DNA from: Elioraea sp051860475
Lineage (GTDB): Bacteria > Pseudomonadota > Alphaproteobacteria > Acetobacterales > Acetobacteraceae
Assembly (NCBI RefSeq): GCF_051860475.1
Contig: NZ_JBHYDW010000111.1
Coordinates: forward strand, 1 to 15,530
Length of the DNA stretch: 15,530 nucleotides
Direction of reading: 5' to 3'
The translations under genes were made by a program, and so were the position numbers. This document shows positions 1-8,300 of this stretch, piece by piece (the first letter of the stretch is position 1; every line of letters starts with the position of its first letter). A model generated the notes under the pieces. It saw nothing but the letters and a program-made list of their open reading frames with translations. It did no database searches and was not told the DNA's origin.

Positions 1-1
1 C

Positions 2-193
2 GCGGTCTACAACCTGACGCTGTCGGAGCGCCGTGCCGATGCTGTGCGCGATTACCTGGTGCGGAACTTCGGCATCAGCGGCACCAGGCTGGAGACCATC
101 GGGCTCGGTCAGACTGCGCTCGCAATTCCGACCGGGGACAACGTGAACGAGCCGCGCAACCGTCGCGTGCACATCGTCAATATCGGCAGTTAG
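2..193 (+). CDS. OmpA-family protein, C-terminal peptidoglycan-binding end (5' partial)
   Basis: This is the 3' end of a gene that begins before the window; 63 codons are visible before TAG at 191-193. The residues carry the OmpA C-terminal signature: LSERRADAVRDYLV (helix after the diaminopimelate-binding region), then RLETIGLGQ, and the closing EPRNRRVHIV strand, whose arginine pair contacts peptidoglycan in the family. Proteins with this domain anchor the outer membrane, or an envelope complex, to the cell wall from the periplasm. What lies upstream (beta-barrel, lipobox or transmembrane anchor) cannot be seen, so it could be a Pal-like lipoprotein, an OmpA porin or a larger envelope protein. 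It lies upstream of the peptidase gene on the same strand, but an intervening hairpin suggests that transcription ends between them. Confidence 0.9.
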   Translation, partial: AVYNLTLSERRADAVRDYLVRNFGISGTRLETIGLGQTALAIPTGDNVNEPRNRRVHIVNIGS

Positions 194-240
194 GCGCGCC
201 GGTTCGTGACGGGCGGGCCGGCCGGTCGCGCATCAGCCAC

Positions 241-264
241 GCCCCGGCCGGAGCCGGCCGGGGC
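241..264 (+). terminator. GC-rich hairpin after the OmpA gene, possible terminator
   Basis: Perfect 11-bp inverted arms (gccccggccgg at 241-251 and ccggccggggc at 254-264) are separated by only two bases, so the real stem is about 9-10 bp with a small loop. A short pyrimidine run (cttccc) follows instead of a clean T-tract. The hairpin begins 47 bp after the OmpA stop and ends 17 bp before the GTG start of the next gene. It is plausible as an intrinsic-like terminator or attenuator, but the weak U-tract makes this uncertain. Confidence 0.45.
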
Positions 265-281
265 CTTCCCGCCCTAGTCGC

Positions 282-1496
282 GTGCGGCGCCGGGTCGACG
301 ACGACGCCACCGTCGTGCTGCGCCGGCCGGAGGGCGGCGCCAGCCGGCCGAAGCCCGTGCGCCGGAGCCGTGCCCCATGGATCGCCGCCGCGCTGCTGGC
401 GCTGGCGGTCGTGGCGGCCGGGGGGGGGTGGCTCTGGCTCGAACGCGTCGCACCACCGCCCCCTGCGCCCGCCCCGGTCGCCGAGGCGCCCGCGCCGCCG
501 GCGCGTATCGATCCCTCGCGGCTCGCCGATGCCGCGACGATCCTCGCCCATCGCGCGACCGCGCTGACCGTGTTCCGGGTCGCGGACAATCCGCGCATCC
601 TGGTGTTCGACTTCCCGAGCCTCGCCGAACAGGGGCGGATGCTGAACCGGATCGCCGCACTGGTCGAGAAGGAGGGCCTGCCGCGTGATCGCGTGCTGAC
701 CGACGCCGAACTCGCCGCGGCGATCGCCGAACGGGGCGAGACCGAGGAGACCTTCTATTTCGGCCACAACTACCGGGTGACCGACCTCGCGCGGTTCTTC
801 GCGCTCGCCGCGCGCGACGGCGTGGCGCTGAACGAGGCCGAGCGCCGTCTTGCCGTACTGCTCGCCGACACCGGCCTCGCGCCGCCCGGTCCGGACGGGC
901 TGCCCCGGCCGGCGGGTGAGGGGGCGGTCGTGTCGCTCTCCGCGGTGGAGGCGCCGGAGGGCGCGGCGGCGGGTCGGCTGGTGATCGATCCGTCCGTGCG
1001 TGCGAGCATCCTGCGCCACGAGCTCAGCCACGGCGAGTTCTTCACCAACCCGACATTCGCCACCCATGTCGCGCACTGGTGGCGCGAGCGCCTGACGGAG
1101 TCCGAGCGCGCTGCGTTCCGCCGCTTCCTTGCCGCCGGCGGCTATGACCCGGAGGTCGAGGAGGTGATGATGAACGAGGCGATGGCCTATCTGATCCACA
1201 CGCCCGATCCGCGCTTCTTCAACGCCGCCGCGCTGGGCGTGTCCGCCGCACAGCTCGAGGACATGCGCGTCCGCTTCAACGACGGGCTGCCGGCGACGTG
1301 GCTGTCCCGCGCCTGGCCGCGTCAGCGCTCGGCGACCTCCACCATCAGGACCTGCGCGGCGACGCGGCCGGCGCGGCCGTCGCCGAGGCGCTCGCGCAGG
1401 GCGGCGAGATACGCCTCCGACCGCTCGAAATCCTCGCGCGCGCTCTCGAACAGCGGCCGTTCCGAGGCGAGCGCCACGATCATCTCGGTGCCGTAG
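282..1496 (+). CDS. Single-pass membrane zinc metallopeptidase-like protein (HELSH motif)
   Basis: The protein has 404 residues from a GTG start; an in-frame stop at 207-209 leaves no upstream start, and I see no clear ribosome binding site. Residues 1-30 are charged and cytoplasmic, with DDDATVVLRRP at 6-16. Residues 31-53 form one transmembrane helix preceded by arginines (N-in), and a Pro/Ala linker follows, so the remainder should be periplasmic. H246-E-L-S-H250 is an HExxH zinc-binding and catalytic motif. E299 in NEAMAY, 49 residues later, is a good third-ligand candidate, giving a gluzincin-like pattern. The substrate is unknown; envelope or surface proteins are reasonable guesses, the neighbouring TpsA among them. 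The last 57 residues lie antisense to the kinase 3' end and are Arg/Ser-rich with no recognisable fold, so the functional protein probably ends near residue 347. I cannot name a family. The peptidase assignment rests on the motif and topology. Confidence 0.75.
   Translation: MRRRVDDDATVVLRRPEGGASRPKPVRRSRAPWIAAALLALAVVAAGGGWLWLERVAPPPPAPAPVAEAPAPPARIDPSRLADAATILAHRATALTVFRVADNPRILVFDFPSLAEQGRMLNRIAALVEKEGLPRDRVLTDAELAAAIAERGETEETFYFGHNYRVTDLARFFALAARDGVALNEAERRLAVLLADTGLAPPGPDGLPRPAGEGAVVSLSAVEAPEGAAAGRLVIDPSVRASILRHELSHGEFFTNPTFATHVAHWWRERLTESERAAFRRFLAAGGYDPEVEEVMMNEAMAYLIHTPDPRFFNAAALGVSAAQLEDMRVRFNDGLPATWLSRAWPRQRSATSTIRTCAATRPARPSPRRSRRAARYASDRSKSSRALSNSGRSEASATIISVP
1322..1496. other. 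Convergent (tail-to-tail) coding overlap of peptidase and kinase genes
   Basis: The plus-strand peptidase frame runs on to TAG at 1494-1496, while the minus-strand kinase ends with TGA at 1324-1322, so 175 bp are read on both strands. Across roughly 1260-1493 I find no stop in any of the three forward frames, so a simple sequencing frameshift would not restore a shorter peptidase. No intergenic space or terminator hairpin separates the two genes. Confidence 0.8.
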
Positions 1497-3412
1497 GGCG
1501 GACCGATCTCCCAGCGCGGCCCGCCCTCGGCGGGATCGCCGAGCGAGACGCGCGCGCCGGGTGCGAAGCTGCGCGCCCCGTCCCCGCTGTTCGGATGCAG
1601 GTGCACCACCTCGCCGTCATGGGTGAAGTAGCTGACCCGGAGATAGGCGGGAAAACGCGGCATCCCGACCCGCACGGTCAGCAGGTCGCCGAGCACCAGC
1701 CGACGCCGGTCGCCGGCCAGAGCCACCGACAGCCCGCTCGGTGGCTCGCCGAACACGTCGGCGACCGGGCGGAGTAGGTCGAGCGCGTCGCAGTAGGGGC
1801 CCTCGAAGCCCCGTACCCGCCAGTCGATGTTCTCCCACGGCACGCCGGCCGAGGCGACGCGGAGCCTGAGCGCCGACTCCCCGCCGCCTGCCTCGGCGAA
1901 GCCGGTGAGCCGCACGCGGTCGGTCCCCTCGATCGTGCCCGCGACCAGGCTGCACCGGCTCGCCGCGATGGCGCCCGCGACGGCGCTGCGCAGCGTCGCG
2001 GCGGTGGGCCCGAGGGCGAGCTGCTGGCGCGGCGGTTCGCTCGGCGCCGGCACCACGGGCGGCGGGGCCACCGGCGCGACCCGGGGCTCGGGCGTCGGCG
2101 GCTGCGGCGCCGGCGGCGTCGGGGCTGCCTGTTGGGCCGGGGGCGCCGGTGCGGGAGGCGCTGCAGGCTCCGCCTGCTGCGGCGCGGTCGGGGGCGGCGA
2201 TGGGGTCGGCTGCGCTGGCTGGGTCGGGGCCGGGGTCGGTGTCGGCGGCGGCGGTGTCGGCTGGAGCACCGCGGGCGGCTGGGTCGGAGCCGCGGGCTCC
2301 GGGCGCGGCACGATCGGTGGCGGCGCCGCAACCTGCGGCTGCGCGATCGGACCGATCGGCGGCGTGGGCGGCGGCTCGGGCTCGCGGATCAGCAGGAACC
2401 AAGCGGCGGCGGCCGCCGCGCCGAGCCCCAGTACGCCACCGGCGATCGCTGCGCCCGGCGACCCGCGCGTCCTGCCGGCCGTGCCGGGCGCGGCCGGCGG
2501 GGCGGAGGGTGGGGTCGGCGGCGGCGCAGCGGGACGGCTCACCACGGTCGCGTCGCGGTCCGCCGCGGTGATCGCGGCCAGCGGGTCCTGCTCGGCGCCG
2601 CGCACGGCCTCGGCGAGTGCAGCGCGGAAGGCGCTCGCGCTCTCGAACCGGGCCTGCGGCCGTTTCGCCATGGCGCGCGCCACCACCGCGTCGAGCCCGG
2701 GCGGCACGGCGAAGCTGATCTCGGAGGGCTTCGGCGGCTCGACCGTCAGCGCCTTGTGCATGATCGCGCTGAACGTCCCGTCGAACGGCCGGTCGCCGGT
2801 CAGCAGCTGATAGAGCACCACGCCCGTGGAATAGAGGTCGGTGCGCAGATCGACCGGCTCGCCGCGGAACTGCTCGGGCGACATGTAGGCAGGCGTGCCC
2901 ATCACGGTGCCGGCCTGGGTCATGGTGCTGGACTCGATCCGGGCAATGCCGAAATCGGTGACCTTCACCTGGCCGGACTTCGTCAGCATCACGTTCGCGG
3001 GCTTGATGTCGCGATGGATGATGCCCTTCTCGTGCGCGTGCGCGAGTGCCGCGAGCAGCTCGTCCATCACGCGGCCGACTTCCTTCAGCGGCAGCCGCTC
3101 GCCCTTGTCGAGCAGGCCCTTCAGCGAGCCGCCCTCGACATACTCCATCACCAGATAGGCGAGCCCGCCCTGCTCACCGTAGTCGTAGACCTGCACGACG
3201 TTCGGGTGCGACAGCCGCCCGGCGGCCTGCGCCTCGCGCTTGAAGCGGGCGATCTCCTCGGCCGTTTCGGCATCGCCCGCATCATCGAGCTTGATGGTCT
3301 TGATCGCGACCGTGCGGTCGATCACCGGGTCGATGGCGCGCCAGACCGTGCCGGCGGCGCCGCGGCCGATCGCGGACAGAATCTGATACTTGCCGAGGCT
3401 CTGGCCTTCCAT
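1322..3412 (-). CDS. Transmembrane Ser/Thr protein kinase with periplasmic DUF4384-like domain
   Basis: The protein has 696 residues from ATG at 3412-3410, chosen because the kinase fold begins at once (MEGQSLGKYQILSAIGRG); a start 20 codons upstream is possible but adds an unlikely leader. This is a complete Hanks-type kinase: Gly-rich loop GRGAAG (16-21), VAIK lysine 38, HRDIKPAN (133-140), DFG (153-155), activation loop with several Ser/Thr, and GTPAYMSPE (172-180). A juxtamembrane linker contains DRDATVVSRP (285-294). A transmembrane helix lies at about 319-342. A Pro/Ala/Gln stalk spans about 343-465, long enough to reach across periplasm. The C-terminal portion, about 470-696, carries Cys487 and Cys541, which could pair, and ends in a DUF4384-like domain (about 575-680; GPPYGTEMIVALAS). 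The kinase is expected to phosphorylate Thr/Ser of cytoplasmic substrates in response to an envelope signal. It is transcribed divergently from tpsB. Confidence 0.93.
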   Translation of the reverse strand: MEGQSLGKYQILSAIGRGAAGTVWRAIDPVIDRTVAIKTIKLDDAGDAETAEEIARFKREAQAAGRLSHPNVVQVYDYGEQGGLAYLVMEYVEGGSLKGLLDKGERLPLKEVGRVMDELLAALAHAHEKGIIHRDIKPANVMLTKSGQVKVTDFGIARIESSTMTQAGTVMGTPAYMSPEQFRGEPVDLRTDLYSTGVVLYQLLTGDRPFDGTFSAIMHKALTVEPPKPSEISFAVPPGLDAVVARAMAKRPQARFESASAFRAALAEAVRGAEQDPLAAITAADRDATVVSRPAAPPPTPPSAPPAAPGTAGRTRGSPGAAIAGGVLGLGAAAAAAWFLLIREPEPPPTPPIGPIAQPQVAAPPPIVPRPEPAAPTQPPAVLQPTPPPPTPTPAPTQPAQPTPSPPPTAPQQAEPAAPPAPAPPAQQAAPTPPAPQPPTPEPRVAPVAPPPVVPAPSEPPRQQLALGPTAATLRSAVAGAIAASRCSLVAGTIEGTDRVRLTGFAEAGGGESALRLRVASAGVPWENIDWRVRGFEGPYCDALDLLRPVADVFGEPPSGLSVALAGDRRRLVLGDLLTVRVGMPRFPAYLRVSYFTHDGEVVHLHPNSGDGARSFAPGARVSLGDPAEGGPRWEIGPPYGTEMIVALASERPLFESAREDFERSEAYLAALRERLGDGRAGRVAAQVLMVEVAER

Positions 3413-3585
3413 CGCGGGGCCTGCTGTGGATGCTCGTGTGAGTCTGCCCCATGATCGGCAAGCGGGAAACACCCGATTCGGCGAGGGGTGGGCCGACCGC
3501 CACCGGCCGGTTGATCGGAGCGATACAGGAACGGTTGTTGCCGGGAGGAGCCCATGATAGCGTCGGCCATCGTTTGGGGGAGCGA
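3413..3585. promoter_or_regulatory. Divergent intergenic region between kinase and tpsB
   Basis: These 173 bp separate the kinase start (minus strand) from the preferred tpsB start (plus strand), so promoters for both transcripts probably lie here. A perfect 10-bp palindrome, accggccggt at 3502-3511, could be an operator. TTGATC at 3511-3516 and TTGTTG at 3535-3540 resemble -35 boxes, but neither has a convincing -10 at 16-18 bp, so I assign no promoter. The tpsB ribosome binding site is the G-rich run ggggag just before 3586. Confidence 0.5.
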
Positions 3586-5373
3586 ATGACGCGAGGCCGG
3601 TTCCGCGTGTGCCGGACGGCAGGACAGCGGGGTCGGGGACGCGGGACCATCCTGGCTCTGGCGCTCGCGATGGCGCCGCCCGGCGCCGCCTCCGGCCAGC
3701 CGGCGGCGCCGCCGGTGCTCGCTCCGCCGGCGGAGCGCGTCACGGTCCCGCCTCCGCCGCGGCCCGAGCCCGGGGTTCCGGTTCCCGCCGCGCCGGCGGT
3801 CGTGCCGGCCCCCCCGGGCGCGGAGACGGTGCGCTTCACCCCGCGCGCGATCGTGGTCGACGGCGCGACCGCGATCCTCCCCGACCGCATCGAGGCCGAG
3901 ACAGCGCGCCTGGTCGGCCGCGAGGTGACGGTCGCGGAGATCTTCGCCCTCGCCCAGCGGCTCGAGCGGCTGTACCTCGATGCCGGGTACTTCCTCAGCC
4001 GCGTCGTGGTACCGCCGCAGCGCGTCGAGGACGGAGTGGTGCGGCTCCGCGTGATCGAGGGCGGCATCGCCGAGATCGAGTTCGAGGGCGATATCGGCCC
4101 GGCGATCGCGCAGGTGCGCGCCTTCGCCGCCCCGATACTCGCCGAACGGCCGCTCTCGGTCGCGACGCTGGAGCGCGCGTTGCTGCTCGCCAACGACATC
4201 CCGGGCGTCACCGCTGCCGCGACGCTGCGTCCCGGCACCGTCGAGGGCGCACCGCAGATGGTGATCAGTCTGACGCGGAAGCCCTATGACGGCGTGGTGG
4301 TCTACGACAATCGCCAGTCGCGGCTGCAGGGTCCGACCCAGCTGTTCGCGCTCGGCGCGCTCAACAGCTTCACCCGTTTCGGCGAACGGAGCGAACTGCT
4401 GATCGTCTCGACCGCGCTGCGCGGCCAGCCGGAGCAGCGGCGGGAGCAGAACTTCGTCCAGGTGAACCTGTCCGGCTTCATCGGCGGCAGCGGGCTCTCG
4501 GTGCGTGCCTTCGCGGGCGGCGGACGCACCGAGCCCGGCACGCCGCTCGCCGAGATCGGCTATCGCGGCAACGTGTTCGTCGGCGGGATCGGCCTGAGCT
4601 ACCCGCTGATCCGTTCGCGCGCGACCACGCTCACCATCACCGGCCAGGCCGACATCTACCAGGCGGACTCGCAGGAGGAGGCGCAGCGCGCGCTGCAGCA
4701 GCGCACCGAGGCACGCTATCGCACGGTCAGGATCGGCGCCGAGGCAAGCTTCCGCGACGAGTGGCTCGGCATCACCGGCGTGCGGGCAACGTTCCACCGC
4801 GGGATCGACGGCTTCCGTGCCACGCCCTCGGACGTGACCGCGCTCGCGCCGCGGCCCGGCGCCGAGGCCGGCTTCATCAAGTGGACGGCCGAGGTGTCGC
4901 GGCTTCAGGCGCTGTTCTCCGCCGGGCGCTGGGCGTTCGACGTGCTCGGCGTGATCGCGGGGCAGTACACCGACCATCTGCTGCCACAGCAGGAGAAGTT
5001 CTTCCTCGGCGGCGATCGGCTCGGGCGCGGCTTCTTCGCCGGCGAGGTCACCGGCGATCGTGCGGTGATCGGATCGATCGAGCTGCGCGCCACCTCTGAG
5101 CTCCGCCTGACCGAGGCCGATGCGGAGGGCCTGCCGACGCAGTTCTACGGGTTCGTCGATCTCGGCCGGGCGTGGGATCGCGCCGCGCCGGGTCTGCCGG
5201 AGCCGGCCGCCATACCGATGCGTTCCCTCGGCCTCGGCGTGCGCATGGACATCCGCTCCTGGCTGACGCTCGAACTCGAAGGTGTGCGCCGCCTCACACG
5301 CGAGTTCGCTGGCGCGAACGTGCAACCTCTGTCACTGTACGCAGGGTTCTTCAGGCTCACCGGTCGCTTCTGA
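3586..5373 (+). CDS. TpsB outer-membrane transporter of two-partner secretion (FhaC/ShlB family)
   Basis: The protein exports the TpsA exoprotein through the outer membrane. Start ATG 3586 is preferred: a ggggag Shine-Dalgarno stands just upstream, and 595 residues result. An in-frame ATG at 3451 would give an implausible 45-residue leader. Residues 1-36 look like a signal peptide (TILALALAMAPPGAASG), and a Pro-rich linker follows to about 80. POTRA1 spans about 81-158 (AIVVDGATAILPD, LYLDAGYFLSRVVVPPQ, VRLRVIEGGI) and POTRA2 about 160-232. A 16-strand-type barrel fills about 235-595. GRGF at 480-483 within GGDRLGRGFF matches the conserved RG(Y/F) tip of the L6 loop in the Omp85/TpsB superfamily. 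The chain ends in phenylalanine (FRLTGRF), the usual Bam-recognition end. Length and domain order are typical of FhaC. The stop is followed 11 bases later by the tpsA start, so the two are co-transcribed. Confidence 0.95.
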   Translation: MTRGRFRVCRTAGQRGRGRGTILALALAMAPPGAASGQPAAPPVLAPPAERVTVPPPPRPEPGVPVPAAPAVVPAPPGAETVRFTPRAIVVDGATAILPDRIEAETARLVGREVTVAEIFALAQRLERLYLDAGYFLSRVVVPPQRVEDGVVRLRVIEGGIAEIEFEGDIGPAIAQVRAFAAPILAERPLSVATLERALLLANDIPGVTAAATLRPGTVEGAPQMVISLTRKPYDGVVVYDNRQSRLQGPTQLFALGALNSFTRFGERSELLIVSTALRGQPEQRREQNFVQVNLSGFIGGSGLSVRAFAGGGRTEPGTPLAEIGYRGNVFVGGIGLSYPLIRSRATTLTITGQADIYQADSQEEAQRALQQRTEARYRTVRIGAEASFRDEWLGITGVRATFHRGIDGFRATPSDVTALAPRPGAEAGFIKWTAEVSRLQALFSAGRWAFDVLGVIAGQYTDHLLPQQEKFFLGGDRLGRGFFAGEVTGDRAVIGSIELRATSELRLTEADAEGLPTQFYGFVDLGRAWDRAAPGLPEPAAIPMRSLGLGVRMDIRSWLTLELEGVRRLTREFAGANVQPLSLYAGFFRLTGRF

Positions 5374-5377
5374 GGCG
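5371..5377 (+). promoter_or_regulatory. Ribosome binding site of tpsA, overlapping the tpsB stop
   Basis: The sequence tgaggcg contains the tpsB TGA stop and a GAGG Shine-Dalgarno core at 5372-5375, nine bases before ATG 5385. This supports the 5385 start and suggests translational coupling of the transporter and its substrate. The alternative starts ATG 5412, 5415 and 5418 have a G-run (5387-5397) whose spacing, 14 bases or more, is long. Confidence 0.55.
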
Positions 5378-5384
5378 ACATCAC

Positions 5385-8300
5385 ATGGGGAGGGGGGCGA
5401 CGAACCGGGCCATGATGATGCGCGGCCCCTGCGGACTGAGACTGCTGCTCGCGTCGTGCACGGCGTTGACGGCGCTCTCGCCCATACAACTGCATGCCAA
5501 TCCGCAGGGCGGTACGGTGGTGGCGGGACAGGCCGGCATCGAAACGCCGGCGCAAGGGCATCTGGTGGTGCGGCAGGGCAGCGCGCGCGCGGTGATCGAC
5601 TGGCGCAGCTTCTCGATCGGGCAGGGCGAGCACACGCAGTTCATCCAGCCTTCGACCTCCTCGGTCGCGCTCAACCGGGTGACGGGCCCCGACCCCTCCG
5701 TGATCGCGGGCAGACTGTCCGCGAACGGAAGGATCGTGGTCCAGAACGAGGCCGGCGTCACCTTCTCCGAGGGCGCGCAGGTCAATGCCGCGAGCATCCT
5801 CGCCACCACCTCGCGGATCGACGCGGCGCGGCTGATGGCGACCGGAGAGGTGGCGGCGACCCTGCCCGGACGTGTCGCCGGGGCGCGGGTCGAGAACCAG
5901 GGCGAGATCACGGTCGCCGATACCGGTGTGGCGGCCCTGGTTGGGCCCGAGGTGCGCAACGCCGGCCGGATCGTCGCGCGCGAGGGCCGCGTCGTGCTCG
6001 GCGGGGCAGAGACCTACACGATCGATCTCGCCGGTGACGGGCTGGTGGCATTCGAGGTGCGCGACCCGGTGTCGCGCGCGCCGTCGGATGGCGGCGCGGT
6101 GGTGGTGAACACCGGCACGCTCGAGGCGCCGGGCGGGCAGGTGGTGGTCTCGGCGCGCGCCGCGCGCGGCGTGGTCGATGACGTGATCTTCGCCGGCGGC
6201 CGCATCGCCGCCACCGCGGTGCATCAGCAGGGCGGCACGATCGTCCTCGGCGGCGGCGACGCCGGCGCGGTGACGATCGCCGGCACGCTCGACGTCTCGG
6301 GCCAGGGCGCGGGTCAGCGCGGCGGCACGGTGGATGTGCGCGGCGAGCGGATCGCCGTGCGATTGAGCGCGCGGATCGACGCCTCGGGGCGTGCCGGCGG
6401 CGGCACGGTGCGGCTCGGCGGCGATCTCCAGGGCCAGGGGCCGGGGCAGACGTCGCGCAGCGTGATCGTCGACCGCGACGCGGCCATCCTCGCGGACGCG
6501 ACCGGGCAGGGCGATGGCGGCACGGCGATCATCTGGTCCGACGAGACGACGCGGTTCTGGGGCCGGATCAGTGCGCGCGGCGGGCCCGAGGGCGGCGATG
6601 GCGGCTTCGCCGAGGTCTCGTCCAAGGGCTGGCTGGACTATCGGGGCGTGGCGGATCTCCGCGCCACCCTCGGCCGCGCGGGCGTGCTGCTGCTCGACCC
6701 GGCCGATCTCAGGATCGCGAACGCGGCATCGAGTGACGTGACCGGAGCGTCGCCATTCCAGCCGGTCGGCGACGTTGCGCTCTCCATCCTCGACGTGGGC
6801 GTACTGGAGGGCCAGCTCGCGGCGTCCGACGTGATCGTGCAGACGGTCGGCAGCACCGGCGGCGGTACCGGCCTGATCGAGATCGACGCCGATATCGCCA
6901 TCACGTCCGGACGCACGCTGACGCTGACGGCCGCGGGCGGGATCACGCTGAACGGCGGGCGCAGCATCGGCACCGGGGGATCGGCGGTCCTGGTGATGCA
7001 GTCGGGCCGCGCGGGCGCCGGCGGCGGCATCACGCTCAGCGGCTCGATCGCGCTCGGCGGGGCCGGGCGGCTCGAGCTCGACGCCCTGGGTGGCGGCACC
7101 GGCCCGGGTGGCGCGATCACGCAGCCGGCCGGCACGATCTCGGCGAACGAGCTGCTCGCGCGCGCTGCGGGCGGGGTGTCGCTGACCAGTGCCGCGGTCG
7201 AAACCATCGCTGGCAGCGCCGGCGGCGCATTCGGCGTGGCGAGCCCTGCGCCCAGCATGGCCGTCGGCACGGTCGGCGGCGTTGCCGGGATCAGCGCACC
7301 CGGCCAGACCGTGGGACTCTCGGCCGGGACCAGCCTGACGATCAGCCAGGCGATCAATGCTGGTACCGGCGTGGTCAACCTCGTGACCGGCGGGGCCGGT
7401 GGGCTGCTGACGGTGGACGCCACCGTGACGGCCGGCCGGGTCGGGGTCAGCACGGACCGGATCGCGGTGAACGCGCCGCTCGGTGCCGGCGCGACCGATA
7501 TCGACATCGTGCCGACCAACCCTGCGCGCTCGATCCTGGTCGGAGCGGGCGGAACGGAGCTGAGCACCACGAGTGGCGACAGCACGACGCTCGCCGTGAA
7601 CCAGGACGAGTTCAACCGGCTCGGCTCGGCGACCGCCGCCGTCCGGCTCCGCACCACGGGCGGCACGATCACGGTCCAGGGCAGCGGCGCCCCGGACGCG
7701 ACCGGGCTCGATCTCGGCAGCCGCCGGCTGACCCTGCAGACCGAGAACACGAGCGCCGCGGCGATCGGGCAGGATCGGCGCATCATCGGCGGTGCGGGGT
7801 CCGCGCTCGCGGCGATCGCCTCCGCCGGCGGCGTCATGCTGAGCGACCCCGGCAACGGCATCCCCACCCTTGCCGGCCGCGCCGGCGGGCCGGGCAGCAC
7901 GTTCACCTACGTGAGCGCGGACGGCGTGACGGTCGGTACCGTGCAGGGCGGCGCGGCCGTCCCGAGCCTGTCCGGCATCGTCACCGGCGGCGCGCCGGTC
8001 AGCCTGACCGTCAACGGGGCGCTCGCCGTGGACCAGCCGGTCTCCGCGCCCGGCGCGGCGGTCTCGATCACCAACACCAGCACCGCTCCGATCAGCCAGT
8101 CCGCGGTCGCTCCCATCACGGCGGCCACGCTGACGATCCAGTCCGGCGGCCCGGCCCTGCTCGCCGCGTCGGCCAGCCAGGTCGGCTCTCTGGTCGCGAA
8201 CACGGATGGCGGCCTCCAGTTCACCAACCAGCAGAACTTCGACGTCGCGGTCCGGAACACCGGCGGTGGCGCGGTTGGCATCACTGGCCAGGCCAACCTC

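Noticed and set aside
3511..3540. Sigma70-type promoter for tpsB (TTGATC or TTGTTG as -35)
   Set aside because: No acceptable -10 hexamer is found at 16-18 bp from either box, so it is mentioned only within the intergenic entry.
3451..3585. Upstream ATG for tpsB at 3451
   Set aside because: It would put 45 hydrophilic residues before the signal peptide and fill the divergent promoter region; ATG 3586 has a good Shine-Dalgarno.
5172..5384. Upstream extension of tpsA inside tpsB
   Set aside because: The extra 71 residues are Arg-rich, lie in another frame of the tpsB barrel end, and would bury the signal peptide.
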